Shown here in pieces: positions 55,180 to 63,809 of a stretch of 64,000 nucleotides of DNA. The notes under the pieces are model-generated. The model saw only the letters and a list, made by a program, of their open reading frames with translations, made no database searches and had not been told where the DNA came from. The translations under genes were made by a program, and so were the position numbers. Origin of the DNA: an uncultured Pseudomonadota bacterium. Its GTDB lineage: Bacteria; Pseudomonadota; Gammaproteobacteria; Burkholderiales; JALYOK01. The DNA lies in the NCBI GenBank assembly GCA_902826775.1, contig CADEHE010000008.1, forward strand, positions 124,001-188,000, in the 5' to 3' direction. Every line of letters begins with the position of its first letter. Positions within the stretch are counted from its first letter, which is position 1.

Positions 55180-56585
55180 AACACAAAGTTAAAAAGGTCC
55201 ATTTTGTTGGCATCGGCGGCTCCGGCATGAGCGGCATCGCCGAAGTCATGCTCAATCTGGGCTATGCCGTCAGCGGTAGCGACATGGCTGACGGTGCCGC
55301 CACGCGCCGTCTGCGCGGCTTGGGCGCGTTGGTCAAGATCGGCCATGCGCCGGAGCACCTCGGCGATGCAGATGCGGTGGTCGTATCCACTGCGGTCAAG
55401 TACGACAATCCAGAGGTTTTGGCGGCACGCAGTCGACACATTCCGGTTGTGCCGCGCGCCATGATGCTCGCGGAGCTGATGCGCTTGAAGCAAGGCATCG
55501 CAGTGGCCGGCACTCATGGCAAAACGACTACGACGAGTCTGATCGCCAGCGTGCTGGGCGAAGCGCGCCTGGATCCGACGTTCGTTATCGGCGGACGCCT
55601 TAACAGTGTGGACGCCAACGCGCGCTTGGGCACCGGCGAGTATTTGGTGGCGGAGGCGGACGAATCCGACGCTTCGTTTCTGTACTTGCAGCCGGAGTTG
55701 GCGGTGGTTACCAACATCGATGCCGACCACATGGAAACGTATCAGCACGACTTCGAGAAGCTGAAGTCCGCGTTCGTTGAATTCATCGAGCACTTGCCCT
55801 TCTACGGCCTGGCAGTGTTGTGCGCCGACGACGCCAATGTGCGCGCCATCATGCCGCGCATCTCCAAGCCGATGGTCACCTATGGCACCGGCGAGGACAC
55901 GTCGCTGCGCGCCAGCGATATCCGCGCCGTGGGCACCGGCATGCGCTTTCGACTGGAGATTCGCGATCCGAAGCTTTCCGCCGGTGGCACGCGCGAACTT
56001 GACATGGCGCTCAATCTTCCCGGGCATCACAACGTGCTCAACTCGCTTGCGGCGATCGCGGTGGGCATAGAGGTCGGTGCGCCGTACCCGGCGATCCTCA
56101 AAGCCTTGGCCGAGTTCAAGGGTGTGGGCCGGCGCCTGCAGCGCTATGGAGAAGTTGCTTGCGCGAGCGGCGGCACGTTTAGTTTGTTGGACGATTACGG
56201 CCATCATCCGGTGGAAATGGCCGCGACTATCGCAGCCGCGCGCGGCGCTTTTCCGGGCCGCCGTCTGGTGTTGGCGTTTCAGCCGCACCGTTATACCCGC
56301 ACGCGCGACGTGTTCGAGGATTTCGTGAAGGTGCTTTCGACCGTTGACGTGCTGCTGCTGACCGAGGTTTATGCCGCCGGTGAAACCCCGATTGTTGCCG
56401 CTGACGGCCGCGCGTTGGCGCGCGCGGTGCGTGTGGCAGGCAAGGTCGAGCCGATGTTCGTGGAAAGCGTTGCTGAACTGCCGGCGGCGATCGCCAATGT
56501 GGCGCGCGACGGCGACGTGGTGCTGACCATGGGGGCGGGCTCGATCGGCACCGTGCCCAGTTTGTTGGCGAAGGGCGAAACATGA
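55176..56585 (+). CDS. murC: UDP-MurNAc:L-alanine ligase
   Basis: 469 residues. N-terminal [22 protein letters not shown] loop [32 protein letters not shown], and [16 protein letters not shown] in the C-terminal domain. It adds L-Ala, the first peptide residue. The ATG at 55176 gives the family start and lies 149 bp after a copy of the same 5' end. Overlaps ddl by 4 nt. Confidence 0.95.
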   Translation: MKHKVKKVHFVGIGGSGMSGIAEVMLNLGYAVSGSDMADGAATRRLRGLGALVKIGHAPEHLGDADAVVVSTAVKYDNPEVLAARSRHIPVVPRAMMLAELMRLKQGIAVAGTHGKTTTTSLIASVLGEARLDPTFVIGGRLNSVDANARLGTGEYLVAEADESDASFLYLQPELAVVTNIDADHMETYQHDFEKLKSAFVEFIEHLPFYGLAVLCADDANVRAIMPRISKPMVTYGTGEDTSLRASDIRAVGTGMRFRLEIRDPKLSAGGTRELDMALNLPGHHNVLNSLAAIAVGIEVGAPYPAILKALAEFKGVGRRLQRYGEVACASGGTFSLLDDYGHHPVEMAATIAAARGAFPGRRLVLAFQPHRYTRTRDVFEDFVKVLSTVDVLLLTEVYAAGETPIVAADGRALARAVRVAGKVEPMFVESVAELPAAIANVARDGDVVLTMGAGSIGTVPSLLAKGET

Positions 56586-57499
56586 AACCAGCGCAGTTTG
56601 GCAAGGTCGCTGTGTTGTTGGGCGGCAAGTCGGCCGAGCGCGAAGTCTCCCTGATGAGCGGCGGCGCAGTGCTGGAGGCGCTTAGGCGCGGCGGCGTCGA
56701 TGCCCACGGCTTCGATCCGCAACTGCGTGGGTTCGATCAATTGATCGCAGAGCACTTTGATCGCGCCTTTATCGCGCTGCATGGGCGCTATGGTGAAGAC
56801 GGCACGATGCAAGGCGCGCTGGAGCAGATCGGCTTGCCGTACACCGGCAGCGGCGTCATGGCGAGCGCGTTGGCGATGGACAAGTGGCGCACCAAGCTCA
56901 TATGGCAGCAGGTCGGTATTCCGACGCCGGCCTCGCTACTGGTGAACAAGAGCAGCGATGTCGATGCGGTGGTCAAGCAGCTTGGCTTGCCGCTCATCGT
57001 CAAGCCGGTGCATGAAGGCTCCACCATCGGGCTGACCAAAGTCACGCACAGCGACCAAATGCGCGCAGCCATCGACGCGGCATTGCAGCATGACGCCTAT
57101 GTGTTGGCGGAAACATTCATTCAGGGCAAGGAGCTGACCGCTTCGATTCTCGGCGAGCAAGTGCTGCCGCTGATACACATCGTGCCCGCCGGTGAGATGT
57201 ACGACTACAACGCGAAGTACGTTTCCGACCAGACCAAGTACCACTGTCCGTCGGGATTGCCGGCAGCACTGGAGGCCAAGATTCAAGGCATCGCCCTGCA
57301 GGCATTCAAAATCGTCGGCTGCCGCGGCTGGGGGCGTGTGGATGTGATGCTCGACGCGCAGGACAACCCGTGGTTGTTGGAGGTCAACACCTCACCCGGC
57401 ATGACCAGCCATAGCCTGGTGCCGATGGCAGCGAAGGCAGCCGGCATTTCTTTCGATCAGTTGGTGCTGCGCATTCTGGAGTTGATCGATGCGGTTTAA
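56582..57499 (+). CDS. ddlB: D-alanine:D-alanine ligase
   Basis: 305 residues of the ATP-grasp fold. [20 protein letters not shown] is the N-terminal block, [20 protein letters not shown] the early loop, and [10 protein letters not shown] with [19 protein letters not shown] the metal and D-Ala site. It supplies D-Ala-D-Ala to MurF. The ftsQ start is 11 nt inside its end. Confidence 0.95.
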   Translation: MKPAQFGKVAVLLGGKSAEREVSLMSGGAVLEALRRGGVDAHGFDPQLRGFDQLIAEHFDRAFIALHGRYGEDGTMQGALEQIGLPYTGSGVMASALAMDKWRTKLIWQQVGIPTPASLLVNKSSDVDAVVKQLGLPLIVKPVHEGSTIGLTKVTHSDQMRAAIDAALQHDAYVLAETFIQGKELTASILGEQVLPLIHIVPAGEMYDYNAKYVSDQTKYHCPSGLPAALEAKIQGIALQAFKIVGCRGWGRVDVMLDAQDNPWLLEVNTSPGMTSHSLVPMAAKAAGISFDQLVLRILELIDAV

Positions 57500-58391
57500 G
57501 TCGGTCAAAAAGAACAAACTCGACACCCGTCAACGTCCGGCGTACGAGCCGCCGACGCGCCGCCCCGGCAGCATGGGCGAAGCGCGGCGCGACGGCGGCA
57601 ATTGGCTGCGCGCGTTTTGGGCGACACCGGCGCACATCAACCGCGCGACGCAAGCGCTGTGCGGCGCCGCCTTCTTGCTGCTTGCTTTCATGGGGGGCGT
57701 TTGGGCAATGCGCTTGCCGATGCTGGAGTTTCGCCAAGTGCAGGTGGTGGGGGATGTGCGGCACTTGCAGCGCGCGGAGCTCGCGCGCTTGGTGCGTCAA
57801 TGGCGCGGCAACTTCTTGACTTTGGACCTAGAGCGCGTGCGCCGCGACGTGGCGGCCTTAGCTTGGGTCAAGGATGCCGACGTAGCGCGGCGCTGGCCGG
57901 CGGAGTTGATCATCGCCGTGAATGAGCACCAACCTTTGGCGCGCTGGGGACGCCGCAGCTTGGTAGACAACGACGGGAAGGTCTTTGCCGGTGAAGTCGA
58001 CGGATCATTCCCACGCCTGTTTGGACCGGATGAGCACGCCGAGCGCGTCGTCGAGCATTACCACAAGCTTGTTCTGGCGTTAGCGCCCATAGGCGCAAGG
58101 CCAAGCGAAGTGCGCTTGTCGCCGCGATTGGCATGGGAAGTTCAACTCGACAATGGTTTCAAGCTCGAGTTGGGGCGTGCGGATTTTGACGAGCGGCTGC
58201 AGACTTTTCTTACGGCGTATCGAGTCGAATTGCACAACTTCGCGAGCAATACGCTGGTCGTGGACTTGCGCTACAAGCGCGGCCTTGCGCTGAAAGTCGG
58301 CCAGCTCCAAGAGCGCCCCGGCGACCAACCGGCGGGAGCGTCGAGCAAGTCGAAGAAAACCGGCAGTGCAAAAAAGCGCACCCGCCTATAA
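57489..58391 (+). CDS. ftsQ: Cell division protein FtsQ
   Basis: 300 residues. A basic cytoplasmic N-terminus of about 55 residues, one membrane segment (about 56-75), then the POTRA domain ([18 protein letters not shown], then [17 protein letters not shown]) and the beta domain ending [14 protein letters not shown]. The C-terminal tail is Lys/Ser rich. FtsQ forms a complex with FtsL and FtsB. Starts inside ddlB. Confidence 0.92.
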   Translation: MRFKSVKKNKLDTRQRPAYEPPTRRPGSMGEARRDGGNWLRAFWATPAHINRATQALCGAAFLLLAFMGGVWAMRLPMLEFRQVQVVGDVRHLQRAELARLVRQWRGNFLTLDLERVRRDVAALAWVKDADVARRWPAELIIAVNEHQPLARWGRRSLVDNDGKVFAGEVDGSFPRLFGPDEHAERVVEHYHKLVLALAPIGARPSEVRLSPRLAWEVQLDNGFKLELGRADFDERLQTFLTAYRVELHNFASNTLVVDLRYKRGLALKVGQLQERPGDQPAGASSKSKKTGSAKKRTRL

Positions 58392-58399
58392 GAACTCAC

Positions 58400-59641
58400 A
58401 TGATCAACAAGAACCGCGAACAAAAGAATCTAATCGTCGGACTCGACATCGGCACATCGAAGATTGTGTGTCTGGTGGCTGAAGTGCTGGGGGACGGCCG
58501 GCTGGAAGTGATCGGCATCGGCCAACATCCCTCGCGCGGCTTGAAGAAGGGCGTGGTGGTGAACATCGAAACCACGGTGAACGCGATCCAGCGCGCGTTG
58601 GAAGAAGCCGAATTGATGGCGAACTGCAAGATCCGCGAAGTGATTACCGGCATCGCGGGCAGCCACATCAAGAGTTTCAACTCGCACGGCATGGTCGCGA
58701 TCAAAGACAAAGAAGTGCAGCAAGCCGATGTCGACCGCGTGCTGGAAACGGCGCGCGCAGTGAATATCCCGCTCGATCAGCAGATTCTGCACATCTTGAC
58801 GCAGGAATTCATTATCGACGGCCAAGAAGATGTGCGCGAGCCGCTTGGCATGAGCGGCGTGCGCTTGGAAGTGAAAGTGCACATCGTCACCGGCGCGGTG
58901 TCGGCGGCGCAAAACATCATGAAGTGCGTGCGACGCTGCGGCCTGGAAGTGCGCGATCTCATCTTGCAGCCGTTGGCATCTAGCATCGCGGTGCTCTCCG
59001 ACGACGAGAAAGATCTCGGCGTCTGCTTGGTGGATATCGGCGGCGGCACCACCGACATCGCGGTCTTCGTCGAAGGCGCGATCCGCCATACCGCGGTGAT
59101 TCCCATCGCCGGCGATCAGATCACCAACGACGTCGCGATGGCGCTGCGCACGCCAACCAAGGAAGCCGAAGAACTCAAGATCACGCGCGGCTGCGCTTTG
59201 CGCCAGCTTGCCGACGCGCACGAAATGATCGAAGTGCCTGGCGTGGGCGATCGCGGTACGCGCCAGATGTCGCGCCAAACGCTCGCCGAAGTAATCGAGC
59301 CGCGCGTCGAGGAACTCTACACGCTGGTGCAGCAGGAATTGCGGCGCAGCGGATTTGAGGAGCTGCTCTCCTCCGGCATCGTACTCACCGGCGGCAGCAG
59401 CGTCATACAGGGCATGGTCGAGTTGGGAGAAGAAATCTTTCACATGCCGGTGCGTTTGGGCGTGGCCCATTACAAAGGAGGGCTGGCGGAAGTCGTGCGT
59501 AATCCGCGCTTCTCCACAGGGATGGGTTTGTTGATGGCGGGCTACGAAGGTTTCCAACGCAACGAGGTGCAACGGCTCAACACCAACTCGCTGCAACAGA
59601 TTTGGGAGCGCATGAAGAACTGGTTCAAAGGCAATTTTTAG
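58400..59641 (+). CDS. ftsA: Cell division actin-like protein FtsA
   Basis: 413 residues. Phosphate motifs GLDIGTSKIVCLVAEV and CLVDIGGGTTDIAVFVEG, the 1C domain after about residue 85, and a C-terminal amphipathic helix LQQIWERMKNWFKGNF that tethers FtsZ to the membrane. Normal length. It starts 8 bp after ftsQ. Confidence 0.96.
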   Translation: MINKNREQKNLIVGLDIGTSKIVCLVAEVLGDGRLEVIGIGQHPSRGLKKGVVVNIETTVNAIQRALEEAELMANCKIREVITGIAGSHIKSFNSHGMVAIKDKEVQQADVDRVLETARAVNIPLDQQILHILTQEFIIDGQEDVREPLGMSGVRLEVKVHIVTGAVSAAQNIMKCVRRCGLEVRDLILQPLASSIAVLSDDEKDLGVCLVDIGGGTTDIAVFVEGAIRHTAVIPIAGDQITNDVAMALRTPTKEAEELKITRGCALRQLADAHEMIEVPGVGDRGTRQMSRQTLAEVIEPRVEELYTLVQQELRRSGFEELLSSGIVLTGGSSVIQGMVELGEEIFHMPVRLGVAHYKGGLAEVVRNPRFSTGMGLLMAGYEGFQRNEVQRLNTNSLQQIWERMKNWFKGNF

Positions 59642-59719
59642 GCAAGTAGGCACGCAGCAACGAAGTTTGCAACTTTTTGATATTCACGATCGCAACATCT
59701 CTCGCATAGGAGGAACGGC

Positions 59720-60874
59720 ATGCTGGAAATTCTGGAAAACCCGTCTCAAGAGGCCATCATCAAAGTCATCGGTGTTGGCGGCTGCGGCGGCAACGCAGTC
59801 GAGCATATGATCAACAATGGTGTTTCAGGCGTCGATTTCATCGTCGCCAATACTGACGCGCAAGCGCTCAAACGCAGCACCGCGAAGCAAGTCATGCAGA
59901 TCGGCACGAGCATCACCAAAGGCTTGGGTGCAGGCGCCAATCCGGAAGTGGGGCGCGAAGCGGCGATGCAGGATCGCGAAGCGATTGCCGAAGCGATCAA
60001 AGGCGCCGACATGCTTTTCATCACCGCCGGCATGGGGGGTGGTACTGGTACGGGTTCTGCTCCAGTCATCGCTCAGGTCGCTAAAGACCTAGGTATACTC
60101 ACCGTTGCAGTAGTCACTAAGCCGTTTTCCTTCGAGGGCAAGCGCCAACGCGTGGCTGCTGCGGGGATCGAAGCGCTGCATCAGCATGTCGATTCGCTCA
60201 TCATCATTCCGAACGACAAACTGCTGGAAGTGCTCGGTGACGACGTCGGCTACTTGGAAGCGTACAAAGCGGCGAACAACGTTCTGCATGGCGCTGTGGC
60301 GGGCATCGCCGAAGTCATCAATTGCCCCGGCTTGGTCAACGTCGACTTTGCCGACGTCAAGACCGTGATGGCAGAAATGGGCGTGGCGATGATGGGTTCT
60401 GCCACCGCATCCGGCATCGACCGCGCGCGCATCGCCGCGGAACAAGCGGTCGCGAGCCCGCTGCTGGAAGATGTCAATCTTTCCGGCGCACGCGGCGTGC
60501 TGGTCAACATCACCGCGAACCAAGGCATGAAGTTGAAAGAAGTGCACGAAGTCATGAACACCATTCGCAGCTTCACCGCGGACGATGCCACCGTGATCTT
60601 CGGCAGTGTGATCGACGAAGCGATGAGCGATGCACTGCGCGTGACCATCGTGGCGACGGGTTTGGGCGCGCACGCCGCACGCGCGCAACCGAAGCCTTTC
60701 TTGGTGCGCACCGGAACCGACAATCACCCGATCGGCGGTTCACATGTGGACTACAACGATCTCGACCAACCGGCCGTGCTGCGCCGGCGCCGCGATTCGA
60801 CCATCGATGCGCTGCGCCAGTCGGGGGTCGATATGTTGGATATACCGGCATTCCTGCGCAAACAAGCGGACTAG
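59720..60874 (+). CDS. ftsZ: Cell division tubulin-like GTPase FtsZ
   Basis: 384 residues. GTP loop AGMGGGTGTGSAPVIAQV, T7 loop NVDFADVKTVM, and the C-terminal peptide MLDIPAFLRKQAD that binds FtsA and ZipA. A strong ribosome site (AGGAGGA) precedes the ATG, and a 78-bp gap after ftsA leaves room for an extra promoter. It is the last dcw gene here; no lpxC follows. Confidence 0.97.
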   Translation: MLEILENPSQEAIIKVIGVGGCGGNAVEHMINNGVSGVDFIVANTDAQALKRSTAKQVMQIGTSITKGLGAGANPEVGREAAMQDREAIAEAIKGADMLFITAGMGGGTGTGSAPVIAQVAKDLGILTVAVVTKPFSFEGKRQRVAAAGIEALHQHVDSLIIIPNDKLLEVLGDDVGYLEAYKAANNVLHGAVAGIAEVINCPGLVNVDFADVKTVMAEMGVAMMGSATASGIDRARIAAEQAVASPLLEDVNLSGARGVLVNITANQGMKLKEVHEVMNTIRSFTADDATVIFGSVIDEAMSDALRVTIVATGLGAHAARAQPKPFLVRTGTDNHPIGGSHVDYNDLDQPAVLRRRRDSTIDALRQSGVDMLDIPAFLRKQAD

Positions 60875-61191
60875 CCACAGAGAGAGTCGCCTACCGGGCG
60901 CGCACCTCCTCCACGTGTCCCGGTAGGTTCAACCCGAGGTCAGCATCTGGCCTCGGGCGCTTCGCGCCGCGGATCGTTTGCGGACGCGCTTATGCCCGGA
61001 GTGCTCACCGCTCCGCTCCGGGCGGTTTTGTCGAGATGGCGTATTGACGTGCTTTTTTGCAATAATCAGTGCATGTGTTAATGCAAGACCTGACCCCACT
61101 TTTCTTGGTATGGCGATAGATCTCAAAACGGAGGAGCAGCTTTTGTTGGAGGTACTCCTAGTGTATCGTTGACAGGCGGAGTAAACGCGAG
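60875..61191. other. Post-ftsZ intergenic region with three inverted repeats
   Basis: Three inverted repeats stand in series: 60891-60926 (CTACCGGG arms), 60933-60957 (CCCGAGG arms) and 60994-61023 (GCCCGGAG arms). The last is followed by GGTTTT and may terminate dcw transcription. At 61081-61097 there is an inverted copy of the RAYT-linked repeat. No gene is supported here. Confidence 0.6.
60994..61029 (+). terminator. Possible terminator of the dcw operon
   Basis: GCCCGGAG at 60994-61001 pairs with CTCCGGGC at 61016-61023 across a 14-nt loop and is followed by GGTTTT. The T run is short, so efficiency is uncertain. Confidence 0.5.
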
Positions 61192-61485
61192 ATGGCGATG
61201 GTAGGAAAAGGCTGTTCACTCTGGCTAATAGTAGCTCTTGCCGCGAATTGGGTTTGCGGAATCGCACTCTATTGGGTATTGCGAGCGCATTCTTACTCAA
61301 CATGGCTCAAACTCGGGGGTTCTGGGCTACTGCAGTTTTACCAAGGAAAAGCCCGAGAGTGGGTACGCAAGGGGCAATTCTTGCGACGAGAAGAGCCAGT
61401 TGGGGTGAAAGTCCTGGGGCTGGGAATCTGGTTCTCGGGTCTCGCTGTTGTCGGATTATTCGCTTGTGCGCTGCTTGCGAATTAA
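61192..61485 (+). CDS. Small membrane protein of unknown function
   Basis: 97 residues with two hydrophobic segments (about 9-28 and 74-95) around a basic middle (YQGKAREWVRKGQFLRREE). Not recognised. ATG at 61192, with a second ATG at 61198; only a weak ribosome site. Codon use resembles the window in part, but the surroundings are repeats, so it may be a carried-in gene or chance frame. Confidence 0.45.
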   Translation: MAMVGKGCSLWLIVALAANWVCGIALYWVLRAHSYSTWLKLGGSGLLQFYQGKAREWVRKGQFLRREEPVGVKVLGLGIWFSGLAVVGLFACALLAN

Positions 61486-61873
61486 TGAAGGGTCCATTAA
61501 CGGGGTCACCATTAACGGGGTCAGGTCTTGCATTAACGAAACTACTGAGTTAATCTCCCTCGCATGGCCCGCCCCCTCCGCCTCGAACTCGCCGGCGCTC
61601 TCTATCACGTCACCTCGCGCGGCGACGGCCGCGAGGATATTTATCTGGACGAGCGCAAAATTAACGGGGTCAGGTCTTGCGCAAAATTAACATTAACCAT
61701 AGCATTAATGGGGTCATAACATTAACGGGGTCAGGTCTTGCATTAACGCAACTACTGAGTTAATCTTCCTCGCATGGCCCGCCCCCTCCGCCTCGAACTC
61801 ACGTTACGCCTCGAACTCACGTTAACGGGGTCAGGTCTTGCATTAACGCAACTACTGAGTTAATCTCTTTCTC
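61486..61873 (+). repeat. Array of RAYT-linked repeats and partial RAYT 5' copies
   Basis: The 20-mer ttaacggggtcaggtcttgc occurs four times, at 61512, 61661, 61722 and 61822, with shorter relatives at about 61498 and 61704. Three of the four are followed by the same leader (ACTACTGAGTTAATCT and a pyrimidine stretch) and an ATG with the RAYT start: 61564 (first 30 codons), 61774 (first nine codons) and the full gene at 61874. The array therefore looks built by repeated copying of the gene's own 5' region. Inverted copies of the 20-mer core lie at 61081-61097 and 62737-62753. Confidence 0.88.
61564..61719 (+). pseudogene. Truncated RAYT 5' copy
   Basis: Encodes the same first 30 residues as the full RAYT, starting MARPLRLELAGALYHVTSRG, then runs into the repeat array and stops at a TAA at 61717-61719, 51 codons in all. 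The HUH motif and catalytic tyrosine are absent, so it cannot be an active transposase. Confidence 0.85.
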
Positions 61874-62749
61874 ATGGCCCGCCCCCTCCGCCTCGAACTC
61901 GCCGGCGCTCTCTATCACGTCACCTCGCGCGGTGATGGCCGCGAGGATATTTATTTGGACGAGGACGACCGGCTCATGTGGCTGGAGGTGCTCGGCCAAG
62001 TCTGCCAGCGCTTCAATTGGCGCTGCCACGCCTGGTGCCAGATGAGCAACCATTATCACCTGGTGCTGGAAACGCCCGAAGCCAATCTCGCGCAAGGCAT
62101 GCGCCAGCTCAATGGCGTCTACACGCAGCGCTTCAACCGGGCGCACGAGCGCGTCGGGCACGTGTTTCAGGGGCGCTACAAAGCGATTTTGGTGGAAAAG
62201 GATACCTATCTGCTGGAGTTAGCCCGCTACGTGGTGCTCAACCCGCTGCGCGCACGCATGGTGCGCAGCGCTCGGGCCTGGCACTGGAGTTCCTACCGGG
62301 CGATGATCGGCGCGGAGCCGGCGCCCGCGTGGCTGGAAACCGATTGGCTACTAGGACAGTTCGCCGCCCAACGCCGTCGCGCGATCGAGCGCTATGTCGA
62401 GTTCATCGAAGCCGGTGGAGCGTCGATTTGGGAGAATCTGCGCGGACAAATTTACCTCGGCAGCGATGCTTTTGTGGAGCGGATGCAGAAGAAAAGCGCG
62501 CAAGTCGACATCGCAGAGATTCCACGCCTGCAGCGCAGGCCGCTCGCCAAGCCAATGGACTACTACCGCAAGCGCCACCGCGACGCGAAAGCGGCGATGG
62601 CGGCGGCCTACGCAAGTGGTGACTACACAATGCAGCAGATCGCGAAGGCCTTTGGCGTTCACTACGCGACGGTGAGTAGGGCGGTGAAGGCCGGCGAGGT
62701 TGAGTCTAAGGAGATTCGTTTGCAACGTGTGCCGGATTGCAAGACTTGA
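61874..62749 (+). CDS. REP-associated tyrosine transposase (RAYT), Y1_Tnp family
   Basis: 291 residues. The HUH-type metal motif is His60-Tyr-His62 in MSNHYHLVLETPE and the likely catalytic tyrosine is Tyr119 in LELARYVVLNPLRA. The fold matches single-strand transposases related to TnpA of IS200, but of the chromosomal RAYT branch, whose targets are short palindromic repeats. The C-terminal 60 residues carry a helix-turn-helix (YTMQQIAKAFGVHYATVSRAV), a feature of one RAYT group. The nearby 20-mer repeats in both orientations are the natural substrate candidates. The stop is at 62747-62749. Confidence 0.88.
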   Translation: MARPLRLELAGALYHVTSRGDGREDIYLDEDDRLMWLEVLGQVCQRFNWRCHAWCQMSNHYHLVLETPEANLAQGMRQLNGVYTQRFNRAHERVGHVFQGRYKAILVEKDTYLLELARYVVLNPLRARMVRSARAWHWSSYRAMIGAEPAPAWLETDWLLGQFAAQRRRAIERYVEFIEAGGASIWENLRGQIYLGSDAFVERMQKKSAQVDIAEIPRLQRRPLAKPMDYYRKRHRDAKAAMAAAYASGDYTMQQIAKAFGVHYATVSRAVKAGEVESKEIRLQRVPDCKT

Positions 62750-62763
62750 CCCCTTTGCTGTTG

Positions 62764-62797
62764 CGCGCTCCCTGCGTTCTTCCCTCAACGTTTGACG
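62764..62797 (+). repeat. 34-bp direct repeat, left copy
   Basis: Matches 63722-63755 with one mismatch. It stands between the RAYT gene and vapBC, 43 bp before the antitoxin. Together the copies bracket vapBC and an IS30 remnant, 958 bp apart. Confidence 0.85.
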
Positions 62798-62840
62798 GTG
62801 CGGTATTGCGTCTCTGCCTATCGGGTATTATCATCGATCC

Positions 62841-63071
62841 ATGAAGACATTAACCGTCAAGTTGCCGGAGCCTCTGGCGCTATGGCTCACGCGTCGCGCT
62901 AAGCAATTGGGGCGGCCTCAATCAGAACTCGTTCGTGAGGCTCTGGAGCGTGTGCGCGCTGGTGGCAGCGCCGCAAGTTGCCACGATCTTATGGCGGACG
63001 TGTGCGGCAGCGTGCGGGGGCCGAGAGACCTTTCGACCAATCCAAAGCATTTCGACGATTTCGGTAAGTGA
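62841..63071 (+). CDS. vapB: Ribbon-helix-helix antitoxin (VapB-like)
   Basis: 76 residues. LTVKLPEPLALWLTRRAKQL and RPQSELVREALERVR form the ribbon-helix-helix DNA-binding fold. The tail ends in a short acidic part (NPKHFDDFGK) of the kind that binds the toxin. It overlaps the PIN gene by 4 nt (GTGA). Expected to repress its own promoter; pair-specific tests are needed to be certain of antitoxin role. Confidence 0.85.
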   Translation: MKTLTVKLPEPLALWLTRRAKQLGRPQSELVREALERVRAGGSAASCHDLMADVCGSVRGPRDLSTNPKHFDDFGK

Positions 63072-63487
63072 CGCGCACTATCATCGACACGGGGCCGCTG
63101 GTGGCTTACTTCAACGCGGCGGACCGATGGCACCGGTGGACGATTGAGCAGATGGCGACATTCACCGCACCCTTGTTAACTTGCGAACCGGTCATCACGG
63201 AAGCGTGCTTTCTCATCCATCGTGCGGGTGGGCGGCCGGCAGAGTTGGTGCGCAAGCTCGAACAAGGCGTGTTGGAAATCGCCATCGATCTTGAAGAGGA
63301 AGCCGCCGCGATTGCAACTTTGCTGAGCCGCTATGAGGAAACGCCGATGTCGGTGGCGGACGCTTGCTTGGTGCGGCTATCGGAACGGCACGCGGATTGC
63401 CGCATTTTCACACTCGACTCCGATTTTCAGCACTACCGCCGCAACGCCCGCCAAGTGATTCCGCTCTTGTTTCCTAGCCAGCGTTAA
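63068..63487 (+). CDS. vapC: PIN domain toxin (VapC-like ribonuclease)
   Basis: 139 residues from a GTG. The PIN acidic residues are present: Asp7 in IIDTGPLVAYF, Glu45 in CEPVITEACFLI, Asp98 in SVADACLV and Asp117 in FTLDSDF. VapC enzymes cut tRNA or rRNA in a metal-dependent way. It lies directly after the RHH antitoxin gene, the standard module order. No sign of damage. Confidence 0.88.
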   Translation: MTRTIIDTGPLVAYFNAADRWHRWTIEQMATFTAPLLTCEPVITEACFLIHRAGGRPAELVRKLEQGVLEIAIDLEEEAAAIATLLSRYEETPMSVADACLVRLSERHADCRIFTLDSDFQHYRRNARQVIPLLFPSQR

Positions 63488-63500
63488 TCTCCCGGTAGAT

Positions 63501-63690
63501 TCACATTCGAAGTGCACCACGATTAGCGGCGCTGAAGACTTCATGAGGAGTCAGGAAGTTGAGGCACTTGCGGGATCTATGATTGAGCTTGTTGACGATT
63601 AATGCAAGACACTGGTCGGTTACATTGCTCAGGTCTGCGCCTTTGGGGAAGTATTGGCGCAGTAAGCCATTGACGTTCTCGTTGGCAAAT
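63501..63690 (-). pseudogene. IS30-family transposase, C-terminal remnant
   Basis: Minus strand. Codes FANENVNGLLRQYFPKGADL and NKLNHRSRKCLNFLTPHEVF, the characteristic end of IS30 transposases that contains the last acidic residue of the DDE site. The rest of the gene is missing: the reading frame continues upstream, but with sequence unrelated to IS30. The N-terminal HTH and most of the core are gone, so inactive. Confidence 0.85.
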
Positions 63691-63721
63691 TCACGCAAAT
63701 TTACCGGCAGTTGTTCCTCGC

Positions 63722-63755
63722 CGCGCTCCTTGCGTTCTTCCCTCAACGTTTGACG
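63722..63755 (+). repeat. 34-bp direct repeat, right copy
   Basis: Matches 62764-62797 with one mismatch. It lies between the IS30 remnant and the last RHH gene. Shared core is TGCGTTCTTCCCTCAACGTT. Confidence 0.85.
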
Positions 63756-63809
63756 ATACCGCATGTGAGGCGTAGAGTGCCTCAGATTGAGTCGTACACG
63801 AGGCATTGA

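Noticed and set aside
54912..56288. 458-codon minus-strand open frame over murG and murC
   Set aside because: It is antisense to two essential ligase/transferase genes with all motifs present. Its length comes from high GC, and it has no ribosome site or family similarity.
58430..59653. 407-codon minus-strand open frame over ftsA
   Set aside because: Composition is rich in His, Asp and Arg and mirrors the codons of ftsA; no family similarity.
60978..61172. Small plus-strand open frame after ftsZ
   Set aside because: It covers the third inverted repeat and the inverted 20-mer, and has no ribosome site.
61486..61873. CRISPR array
   Set aside because: The repeats are unevenly spaced (149, 61 and 100 bp between starts), are linked to the RAYT start, and have no cas genes near.
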